From Aurantiochytrium sp. KH105 (Eukaryota > Sar > Bigyra > Thraustochytrida > Thraustochytriidae), in contig BGKB01000191.1 of NCBI GenBank assembly GCA_003116975.1, forward strand, positions 1 through 64,000: DNA of 64,000 nucleotides, read 5' to 3'. Position 1 is the first letter of the stretch; each line of letters opens with the position of its first letter. The notes under the pieces are model-generated. The model made no database searches and had not been told where the DNA came from. It worked only from the letters and a program-made list of their open reading frames with translations. The position numbers and the translations under genes are program-made. Shown one piece after another: positions 39,183-47,185 of this stretch.

Positions 39183-40142
39183 ATGATGAATTCATTGGGC
39201 ATCGGTTTGTCGTCGAGCGACGAGTGCCGACGGGTTCTGAATGACTCGAAAGAGAGCATCGAAGAATGGCTGCAGATTTTCCAAGACAGCGATGTGGCCT
39301 TTATTCATGTGCCTCGCGCAGGCTCAACCTCGCTGCAGACGGCAATTTTTGGCCAAGACGGCGACAAGCTACCCCCACGCGTATTTCTTGCTGCGGAACA
39401 GATCGAGGCACGTTGTAGCTACGGGCGATTCCAGGAAATGTATCGAATTGGCTGCGTGCGCAACCCGTGGGCTCGGCTCGTCAGTGCATATGAGGCACTC
39501 CGGACAGTACCTCTCGACGGAACAGCACCAGCGGAGGATGTGATCGGTTCGCAATTGGTGCGCAAACTGGGGTCTTTTCCTGCCGTGGTGGACTATCTGT
39601 TCAAGCTTCACTGCAAGGACGCGCTCAACGACTCGCGGTGGCCGCTGCCTCTGCCGGTGCTGGGATCGAATATTGGACAAAACTTTTGCCCTGTTCAATT
39701 CCGTCCCCAGTATACCTTTCTCACAGATGCAGACGGCAACCTTCTCGTCGACGCGCTTTTTGCGTTGGAGCGCATCAAAGAAGGTGTAGAAATGCTCAAG
39801 TCTGGAGCGGCTGACACTCGCAATTTGGGGCGGCGCCTCAATGTAGGCAAAATGCCGCAGCTGTGCGAAGGCCCTTATGGCGGAGACATCGACTACTTGC
39901 TATACTATCACGACCCGTGGTTGGTCATGAAGGTTTCGCGCATTTACGAGCGCGACTTCCGACTCTTTCATTATGACGGCGAAGGCCCTCCGGACGAACA
40001 GTGCCCGCGTCGTACAGATCAGCCGCGTCGCGACAAAACAATCAAGTCGATCAAGAAGAAGAAGCCCGCCAAAGACAATGTCGAGGGTAAAAGTGAGGAG
40101 GAGCCCATGAGTCCGAGTGAGCAAGATTGCTCGGTCATGTAA
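39183..40142 (+). CDS. Sulfotransferase family protein (carbohydrate-type)
   Basis: 319 residues from the first in-frame ATG; the frame is open upstream to about 39135 without one. FIHVPRAGSTSLQ near 40-52 is the 5'-phosphosulfate-binding loop of PAPS-dependent sulfotransferases (compare HIPKTGGTSL), and CVRNPWARLVSAYEAL is the 3'-phosphate-binding motif. The C-terminal VSRIYERDFRLFHYD is the usual end of Sulfotransferase_2 domains. After it comes a lysine-rich charged tail, IKSIKKKKPAKD. Golgi sulfotransferases have an N-terminal membrane anchor; none is seen here, so the enzyme may be cytosolic or lack an unseen first exon. Acceptor substrate unknown; sulfated wall galactans or lipids are possible in this group. 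No coupled neighbour. Confidence 0.78.
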   Translation: MMNSLGIGLSSSDECRRVLNDSKESIEEWLQIFQDSDVAFIHVPRAGSTSLQTAIFGQDGDKLPPRVFLAAEQIEARCSYGRFQEMYRIGCVRNPWARLVSAYEALRTVPLDGTAPAEDVIGSQLVRKLGSFPAVVDYLFKLHCKDALNDSRWPLPLPVLGSNIGQNFCPVQFRPQYTFLTDADGNLLVDALFALERIKEGVEMLKSGAADTRNLGRRLNVGKMPQLCEGPYGGDIDYLLYYHDPWLVMKVSRIYERDFRLFHYDGEGPPDEQCPRRTDQPRRDKTIKSIKKKKPAKDNVEGKSEEEPMSPSEQDCSVM

Positions 40143-40570
40143 GTGCATTTGCGCGTCGTGCTCGCGTGCGACATTTGAAGAGCCTGGTGATGGGGTTTTG
40201 TTCTATTGTTTCCATGAAGATTGCCGCTGACACAGAGATCAGGGAATAAGACGCGTGACGTGATGCAAGAAGAGACGAAAGAAGAAGACGATACGTTTGG
40301 ACAGATTTTTTGAAGTAACAAGGTTTTCTCCAGGCTATTCAAAGACAGCGACATAAGATTTCTCTTCCTTGGTGGAAACTAAACCCACAAAACGCGACAA
40401 CTTGCAGACCAACGACCCGGTTCCTGGGCTTTTGAGGGAGGGGGGGGGGAGGGGAGGAATTAAAAAGACGAGTGTGTGTGTGTGTTAACAACCGATGGAC
40501 CGACGAAACAAACGAACGAGCAAACAAATGCATGAATGAACAGAGAGCTCCTCTACGAGAGCTCTCTTGA
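40143..40570. other. Convergent intergenic region, nothing recognised
   Basis: Between sulfotransferase and S49 protease stops. Contains a G-run (40437-40454) and a short TG run (~40470-40484). No gene or RNA recognised. Confidence 0.55.
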
Positions 40571-41338
40571 CTAAAAAAGCTGGGGAAAGGCGGTGCGAGG
40601 CCGAAAGAAGCGGAATCCAACCTTGTCTCCATACTCGCGCTGGCAGTAATCGTGTAAGGAAGAGACTTCATCTGCAAGGCCAAGTTCCTGAGCGCGTTTG
40701 CCGTGGAAAAAGTCGCCATTGAAGAGCTCATCGTCAGGTGCCCGGAGGCGATCTTTGCGTGATTTCTTGACGACATCAATGAAGATTTCGTGCATGCCGT
40801 TGAGCGTCGCCTTGACCTTTTCGATTTGAGCGGGGTCTTCGGGGAGAAAAGGATCGAGTTGATTTTTGTTGGAGCCTGCCGTGTAGACGCGTCTTTCGAG
40901 ACCCACTTTATCGGCCAAGCCTTGGAGTCCAAAGGAGCTGACGATGACGCCGATGCTGCCAACAAGGCTCGACTCTTCGCATACGATTGTGTCCGCGGCG
41001 CACGCCAGGTAGTAGCCTCCGGAGAGTGCGGAGTCTTCGAGGAATGCGACAACGGGGATTTCACGATCGTAGATTTTCCCGTATTTTTCTTTGAGCTGGC
41101 GGACCCGCTTCACAATGAGCGAGCTCTGGACGGGCGACCCGCCTGGCGAGTTGATTTGCAAGGCAACTGCACGAGGATTGCTTGCAAAGGCGGACGTGAG
41201 GCACACGTTGTAGCGCTCCAGGTTGATGTGGTTCGGCCGCTGCACTGACTGCTCGACGATGGTGCCGCTCATGCGCACGATGGCGACCTGGCGGCCTCCG
41301 TAGCGCCGGGCGAAGGTCTCTGCAAGGCGCCGCAGCAT
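40571..41338 (-). CDS. S49-family serine protease (SppA/SohB-like signal peptide peptidase)
   Basis: 255 residues. LQINSPGGSP at ~60-69 is the family's oxyanion segment; SALSGGYYLA carries the nucleophile Ser106; AGSNKNQLDPF near 155-164 supplies the general base Lys158. VGSIGVI precedes it as in bacterial SppA. Ser-Lys S49 proteases cut hydrophobic peptides at membranes; in eukaryotes they are mainly plastid proteins of bacterial origin. This one has no N-terminal anchor. The N-terminus MLRRLAETFARRYGGR is basic and amphipathic and could be a mitochondrial presequence. It is short and single-domain, like the smaller bacterial SppA form rather than the double-domain E. coli protein. No linked partner gene. 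Confidence 0.9.
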   Translation of the reverse strand: MLRRLAETFARRYGGRQVAIVRMSGTIVEQSVQRPNHINLERYNVCLTSAFASNPRAVALQINSPGGSPVQSSLIVKRVRQLKEKYGKIYDREIPVVAFLEDSALSGGYYLACAADTIVCEESSLVGSIGVIVSSFGLQGLADKVGLERRVYTAGSNKNQLDPFLPEDPAQIEKVKATLNGMHEIFIDVVKKSRKDRLRAPDDELFNGDFFHGKRAQELGLADEVSSLHDYCQREYGDKVGFRFFRPRTAFPQLF

Positions 41339-41989
41339 CTTTCCTTGCTCGTTCTCTTTGTCGCTCTCCCGGGACGCTCGGCAGCGATTCTTCGCTCGAT
41401 TCAGAATTGCTGCAGAGCGTCTGACTCATCATGGCGGGAAAAGAAGATATTTCGATTTTTTCCTTGTTCCTCGCCGACTTCGTTTCGCCACCGTGAGAAG
41501 CCGCCTGGCCTTTGTCCTTTGATTAATTTTGCACGTGCCGCCTCGCGAGAGCACGTTCCGTATCGTTGCGCAGAATGCGAGACTTTAGTGGAGGGGGGGG
41601 GGTGATGCCGAGGATCGGCGAGAAGACCGGACTACGGATGCCTCGGGCAAAGTAAATAATGATTTTTGCTGAGCAGCGTTGTGAATTGAGGCATAGAGGC
41701 TCATCAACTCAAGAAGCACATGTTGGATGGACTTGGTTGCTGGAGCAGACATCGCCTGCGGGACTGGGGTTTCATGAGCAAGTTGAGTTGAGCATCAGCA
41801 GTAGACTGATCAATTTTCGAGTGTTGTTTTGAAAAGGCATATCTATAACGAGGAGGGGGGTCCGCCACTCCAAATCGGCGCCATCGACACTTTTTTGCGA
41901 TTTTTTTTTCCAAGATTCTATTTAAAAATGGTCTATCTTACAACTTGGGGCACTTTGGCTCTAATAATACCTGGTAGCATGGGATAAAA
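41339..41989. other. Intergenic region between SppA and zinc-finger gene
   Basis: Both flanking genes are on the minus strand, so this holds the SppA promoter and the zinc-finger gene's 3' flank. AT-richer from ~41640 on, with G- and T-runs. No gene recognised. Confidence 0.5.
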
Positions 41990-42743
41990 TCACCCTTGCG
42001 AAGAGCCTGAGCCATCACAGAACGCTTTCGGCCCTAATAAGCGCCTGAGAGTAGTCTTCGACATCACTTCATGCAAAATGGACTTCTCTTCTTCAGAAAC
42101 CGCAACATAGAGTTGCTCGGTGATTGTTTGTTTGCCCTTCTTCTTGAAGAACAGCTTCTCCGGAATCTTCGAAACTCTAGCTCCTTGGAATTGCGAGCAG
42201 TTTTCATAATGCGTTGGTAAGTTGAAGCGCCACTGCAGAGATCCGCACGGACATGGCACGATCACGTTGGCCGCACTTTTCTTCACGGCAGCCATGGTGT
42301 TGTAGCGCATGCCTTGTCTCCCAACACTGGTGTCCTGGTAGGTTTTGCAGTGCGTGAGCATTTGCTCGTTTGCCGCCTTCTTGATTGTGCACGTTTCTTG
42401 ACTCTCAATTCCGCACCATCCGCAAGGGTTTGGTGGGAGCAAGTGACGATGAAAATGGATGTGAGCTGCCATATGCTCGCGCAGACTTCTTTTTGCAACG
42501 TAAACGCTTTCTCCCTTTANTCTTCGGATGCCGATTTCGCAAGAGGTGCTTCCGGAGATTGCCGTAATTGATGATTCCGTGCTTGGATACGTTTTCATTA
42601 TAGAAAACGAACGACGGCTTCTTGCAAGCTGATCCGCAGCAGGACATCGCGATGGATCCTGACTTGGATCGGACGAGCTCAAAAATCTCGCCTTCATCAT
42701 TCTTGCCAAAGGGCGGGCCCTTGTTCTCCACCAGTTTACCCAT
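41990..42743 (-). CDS. Zinc-finger protein with BED-like finger, frame disturbed at an ambiguous base
   Basis: An ATG-started frame at 42743 reads MGKLVENKGPPFGKNDEGE, then a Cys/His finger: CCGSACKKP, spacing, then NLRKHLLRNRH, like a BED-type C2H2 finger. The frame that continues downstream gives further Cys pairs, CGWCGIESQETC and CPCGSLQWRFNLPTHYENC, and a basic C-terminus. The two frames overlap around the single N at 42520, so a local sequencing indel is the likely reason rather than true decay. Total length would be ~250 residues. BED fingers occur in transposases and chromatin proteins; no transposase catalytic domain is seen. Family assignment is weak. The two flanking stretches are repeat-rich. 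Confidence 0.5.
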
Positions 42744-43243
42744 GGAGTCTTGCGATGACGCGACGAAAAAAATCGAATGAAATCCTCGTTATATTCGCCA
42801 TTGAAACGCGTCTCCCAGTTGACAAATCCATTGCGATCCTCCAGGGTCGACTGCACCCACTATTTCAAGTGATTCAACTCCCCTGACACCCAAGGAATGT
42901 CGTTAGTCATGGTTGCGCGCTTGGGCTTCCTAATCAGCTGTTATACTGCTGCGTGCTGCTGCTGCCTCCTGTTGCCTGCTGCTGCCTGCTGCGTGCTGCT
43001 GCTGCTGCTGCTGCAAATACTAATGTGTTTGTTTTCGTGGTGATTGTCAGCCAAGCGCAGTGGCCGCGGTGTGCGAAACCCAATATACATTAAGAGTCTC
43101 TTAGGAGTATACACTAAGTAGACTGCCGGCCGGCTCAAATCGGCGAAAAAAAATGTTTTACATCCTCGTGTTCGAAATGTTTTTTCAGAACGCCACTCGT
43201 CAATTTTCATATAAAATGTAAGAGTTGCAAAGAAAGAAGGGAA
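42744..43243. other. Intergenic region with CTG run
   Basis: Upstream of the zinc-finger gene and 3' of the PNPOx-like gene. Contains CTG/TGC runs (~42950-43013) with TGTTGCC interruptions. No gene seen. Confidence 0.55.
42950..43013 (+). repeat. Imperfect CTG trinucleotide tract
   Basis: Two CTG-rich runs with GCGTG and TCCTGTTGCC interruptions, the last six units perfect. Confidence 0.85.
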
Positions 43244-44056
43244 TTAGGCAGAGATGCGCGCAAGAGACCGGCGAGCGGCGTGCACGAAGAAGCAGCCGAG
43301 CATGAAGAAGACTGCATCACGTTGGCGACCATTGAGACCACTGGCCCAAAGCATGAGCAGACGGACTCTCATGCGGCCGAGCACACGAGAGATGACTCCA
43401 GGAGCGGCTCCCTTCCAATCTTCGGGGCCGATGTAGAGGCCATTCTCCTCCATGCGTTTGGGGGGAATATCATCATAAAGCACTTGAGCGAAGCTCTTGA
43501 GACCATCAATGGAGAAGGCGTTGGCCTTGCTCCTGTACGCGTCGAGGTCTTGGCCCGTGCTAGCATCGGTGAGCGTGGTACGCTCTTTGACGTAGTTGTA
43601 AATGGGAATGGAGTATCCGCAAGAATCGGAATAGCGGTCCACGTGGAGAAGGATGATGCTGCGCGCTGTGACCATGGCATCCCACTCGTCCGTGGAGTCA
43701 AGACCCCAGATGTCGCGCAAATGCGCGCGGCGCGGGTCATGGAAGATCTCCTCGGGTGTGACGAACTCGGCCCGTCCGTAGAAGCGCATGATTTTGGGCG
43801 CGCCCTCAAAGGCCACGAACATGATGGTGATGCGCGAGGTTTCCATGATGTGCGCGGCAGTCTCGGATCCAGACCCGGTCAGATCGACGTAGCCGACGGT
43901 GGAATCATCCACGAAGCGAAACTCGGCTGCCGACTTGGGCGAGACATTGACGCGGTTGCTAGGGCTCAGTGGCGCAGACGCCACAAAGAAGACCTTTTGT
44001 TTGGAGACCCAGCGCCGTTGCTTCTCCTCGAAAGGGGGCTGGTACGTCTTGCCCAT
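43244..44056 (-). CDS. Pyridoxamine 5'-phosphate oxidase-like flavin-binding protein with C-terminal membrane segment
   Basis: 270 residues from the ATG at 44056; the frame continues upstream into a GTGCC repeat with no ATG. FFVASAPLSPSNRVNVSPK and YVDLTGSGSETAAHI, then ITIMFVAFEGAPKIMRFYG, are the FMN-binding split-barrel signature of a bacterial PNPOx-like family. Later SCGYSIPIYNYVKERTTL and the NAFSIDGL block are also usual for that family. Its members bind FMN or F420; few are true PNP oxidases. The last ~40 residues add a hydrophobic stretch (DAVFFMLGCFFVHAA) not found in the bacterial proteins, suggesting a tail anchor. Likely bacterial origin, inferred from family distribution. Substrate unknown. 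Confidence 0.8.
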   Translation of the reverse strand: MGKTYQPPFEEKQRRWVSKQKVFFVASAPLSPSNRVNVSPKSAAEFRFVDDSTVGYVDLTGSGSETAAHIMETSRITIMFVAFEGAPKIMRFYGRAEFVTPEEIFHDPRRAHLRDIWGLDSTDEWDAMVTARSIILLHVDRYSDSCGYSIPIYNYVKERTTLTDASTGQDLDAYRSKANAFSIDGLKSFAQVLYDDIPPKRMEENGLYIGPEDWKGAAPGVISRVLGRMRVRLLMLWASGLNGRQRDAVFFMLGCFFVHAARRSLARISA

Positions 44057-44099
44057 GTTTTTTTTTTCTCTACAAAGTTTCAGGTTCTGTGCCGCGCCA

Positions 44100-44222
44100 A
44101 GCGTTCTGTGCGGTGCGATACGCCGTGCCCTGCCACGCTGTGCCGTGCCGTGCCGTGCCGTGGGGTCCCGTGGGGTGCCGTGCGGTGCCGTGCGGTGCCG
44201 TGCGGTGCCGTGCGGTGCCACG
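44100..44222 (+). repeat. GTGCC / GTGCG pentamer tandem tract
   Basis: Tandem TGCCG/TGCGG pentamers with a few point changes, starting ~40 bases upstream of the PNPOx-like ATG on the opposite strand, so it lies in that gene's leader or promoter. Confidence 0.9.
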
Positions 44223-44683
44223 CCAACCCGGCGCTGTCTCGCTGTACCGCACGCTGCTGCCGGATAGGGATTTGCTGCCACAAACCTTGCCGCCTTTCAC
44301 TCTTGACGGTATCGGTGAGAATCACCGGGCGCAGAACACTGCCAACGAGGGAGGGATTTTTTCATGGTCATTTGGTCCGGCCGAGCGAGCAAGGGTCCCG
44401 TTGTTTGTACCATTTGCACGCATGCATGGCGCCACGCTCTTCGTCCTTCATCAAGGTCTTTGGCAACAGCCAGCACCCACGTTCGCTAGGTCCCGGGGCT
44501 GCATCGCGGCGCGACCTCGCATTGATTGACTGCTTGATTGATTGATTGACCAAGGGCTTGATCGATTCAGCCAAGAAGCCCTCGGAATTCAGCCCCAGGC
44601 GCCTGCGCGCGGCGGGCGACAAGGAAGCCTCGCTGTCGCCCGTCTTCTCGGGCCCTCCCGTCGCGGCTGCGAGCAGACCAGCA

Positions 44684-44684
44684 A

Positions 44685-44719
<35 letters not shown>

Positions 44720-44720
44720 G
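44684..44720 (+). repeat. CGCA tetramer tract
   Basis: About nine perfect tandem CGCA units, soon followed by a GCTC tetramer run. Confidence 0.9.
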
Positions 44721-44855
44721 CACCCTGTCTCGCTCGCTCGCTCGCTCGCCCGCGCGTCGCACGCAGCCTGCCCAGCAGAGGCAGTGCGCTCCCCGGCAGC
44801 TCCGCCGGGCCAGCTATCCCAATCTCCAGCAACTGTGAGTTGGCGCGTCAGCACC

Positions 44856-44935
44856 TGCACAGCAAGCACAGCAAGCGCAGCAAGCACAGCAAGCACAAGC
44901 ACAGCAAGCACAGCAAGCACAGCGGCAGCAGCCAC
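44856..44935 (+). repeat. AGCAAGCAC nonamer-like tandem tract
   Basis: Units of AGCAAGCAC with an occasional GCG or AGCACA change, around eight copies. Confidence 0.85.
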
Positions 44936-47185
44936 AGGCGCGTTGCGGTGTGCCCCGCTCTTTCGCCCTGCGTCCGCGCGAGAAGCGGCGCGTCCGCCCG
45001 CGCCTTTCCCCCTCCTTCCCGCCCTCCCGCCCTCCCGCCCGCCGCGGCTCGGGGACCCGGCGCGCGTGTCCCCCTGCTCGAAAAGGAGATCGGCCTCGGC
45101 GGTTTGAATCGGCGCCGCGCCGGTCCGGGTTTGGGATTTTGAAAATCCGGGTTTCAAAAACTCGCGCTTGGAACGATCGGAGTCGTCGTCCAGCCCGCAC
45201 TGCCAGCAGCAGCAGCGCCAGCAGGCAGCGGAGCAGCCAGGTTTGCTTGGAATCGTTGCCCTGGTCTCGGCTCCGAGCTTGCTTGCTCCTTTCTGCGAGT
45301 AGAGAGAGAAAGGAGGCGAGTGCGAGTCGTGTCGCAGCCGCGTCGCGGCGGCGTCCGCGTCTTACGAACTTACAGGCCTACGTCCCCTGTGGCCGCTCAC
45401 GCCCCGCACGCGTCCCAGCCGGCCGGTGCGGGCCGTGTCGGCTAGCCAGCCGACTGCGATTCGCAAGCTAGCAGTAGCTCGCTGTGCTGTGCGGAAGCGA
45501 CAGCAACCAACACATCAGCCAGGGGGTTTGCAAAGTTTGCAAAGTTTGCTTTTTGTATTCACCTTTGCATTTGCATTTGCACTTGCAGCCGCATCCGCAT
45601 CCGCATCCGCAACCGCACCCGCACCCGCATCTGCAGCAGTGCTGCTGCTGCGTCTGCGTCGCGGCTTCGTTGCACTCGCGCTAGGGCAACAGCAAGAGCT
45701 CGCTCGCCGCAGCTGCTCGGACTGCTCGCGCGGGCTGGCGCGGATTGGCACGGATCGGCTGTTGAGTTTTGAACTTGGGACAGGCGGGCGGGCGAGCGAG
45801 CGAAGAACCCGCCGCCGCTCCCCCGGCCGACCCCCCTCGGGCGGTTCTCCTCTCCCCGCCGTGGACACGAGCTAGGCCCCGCCACGCGCCCGCCGCGCCT
45901 CGGCCCCGCTCCGCTCGTCTCGGCCGGCACCCCGGCGCCTCCCGCTCGCTCTCATCCATCCAGCTCGCCATCCATCCAGGCGGCAGGCGTGGAGCTCGCG
46001 ACGGCGCAGCAGCAGGTCGCAGGCGCAGGCGCAGCAGCAGACGCAGACGCCGCGCTCTGCCTCGCCCGCGCGGCTCGGCTCGGCTCGGCTCGGCTTGGCT
46101 TGGCCTCTTTCCTTCTCCCTGGCGCGCTGCGAGCGGACCTCGCGCTGCTTGCTTGCTTGCTTGCTGTCTGTCTGTCTGTCTGTTGCTTTTTCTGCTCCAA
46201 GCTGCGCGCTTTGGGGCTCCAGCTTCTGCACCAGCCGGCGAGCGACCTGGCCGAGCGACTGCGACGGGAACAGCAAGTCGCAGTTGGGAGCTTTCTCCCT
46301 CCGCCGCTGTCGGTGGCGCCGCGAGCTCGCCTGCGACAGCGACTGCGAACTGGAGGCGAGGTCGAGACTTGAGCTCGAGGCAAGCAAGGCGCGCGGAGCT
46401 GAGGACGCGAGGGGGACCAGGGTGAGTTGGCCGCAGTCGGCATCGCGGAGAGTTGGTGAGCGAGACGCGACCCGCACCGGCGAACGAGACGCGACCCGGC
46501 GAACGAGACGCGAGTGTTTTGGGCGAGTGCTGTAGAAGTTGAGACCGGATTCGGTCGATCATTTTGGACCGAGTTCTTCTTCCCTCTCCCACAGCAGCAG
46601 CTGCCGCAGCTGCAGCTGCCGCTGTTCTCGTGATCGATCATTACACCAGCCAGGCTGTGCTTTGCTTTGCTTTGCTTTGCCCGAAGGCAGGCCGTCTGCG
46701 CGCCGCACGCACGCACGCACGCACGCGCCCGGACCGCGCCTGCCAGGCTCCGGCATCGGCCAGCGCGCGAGACCTGCGCCGCCGCTGCTTCCTTCTTCCT
46801 CTCTTTCTCTCTCTCCTCCTCCAACGAGAAGCCCCGCCACGTACAGTGACAGAGAGTGAGCCAGAGAGTGAGCCATAGAGAAACAGGGCCGCGGCGCACG
46901 TACGCCGCTCTGGGCCGCGTACGCTGCGCGGAGCCTGCCGTCGCTGCGGCTCGCCAGCCACAGCCACAGCCAGCAGCTGCAGCTGCCGCCGGTCGCGGCC
47001 CCGGCCCCGGCCCCGGCCGCGTCTCGGCGCAGAGCGGCGGGAGGGAGCGCGCGAGCGCGGAGCCTGAGGGAGCGGGGCGCCGCGCTTCTTTCTGCCTCTC
47101 TTCCTCTCTCCTTCACTCTGCCTCTGTCTCTGGCCCCTTTCATCTACGATCCGCGAGCTCTTCAAGAACCCGGAGCCGCCGCGCG

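Larger units (their letters stand above)
44057..47185. other. Long repeat-rich region between PNPOx-like (-) and TLDc (+) genes
   Basis: 3.1 kb of GC-rich DNA with many tandem tracts: the GTGCC pentamer (44100-44222), CGCA (44684-44720), GCTC (~44731-44752), AGCAAGCAC (44856-44935), CGCATC (~45585-45640), short GCTTG/TGTC runs (~46147-46183). Also a TTTGAA / GGGTTT cluster (~45104-45165) like the one at 22.4 kb. No gene recognised; both promoters must lie here. Confidence 0.55.
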
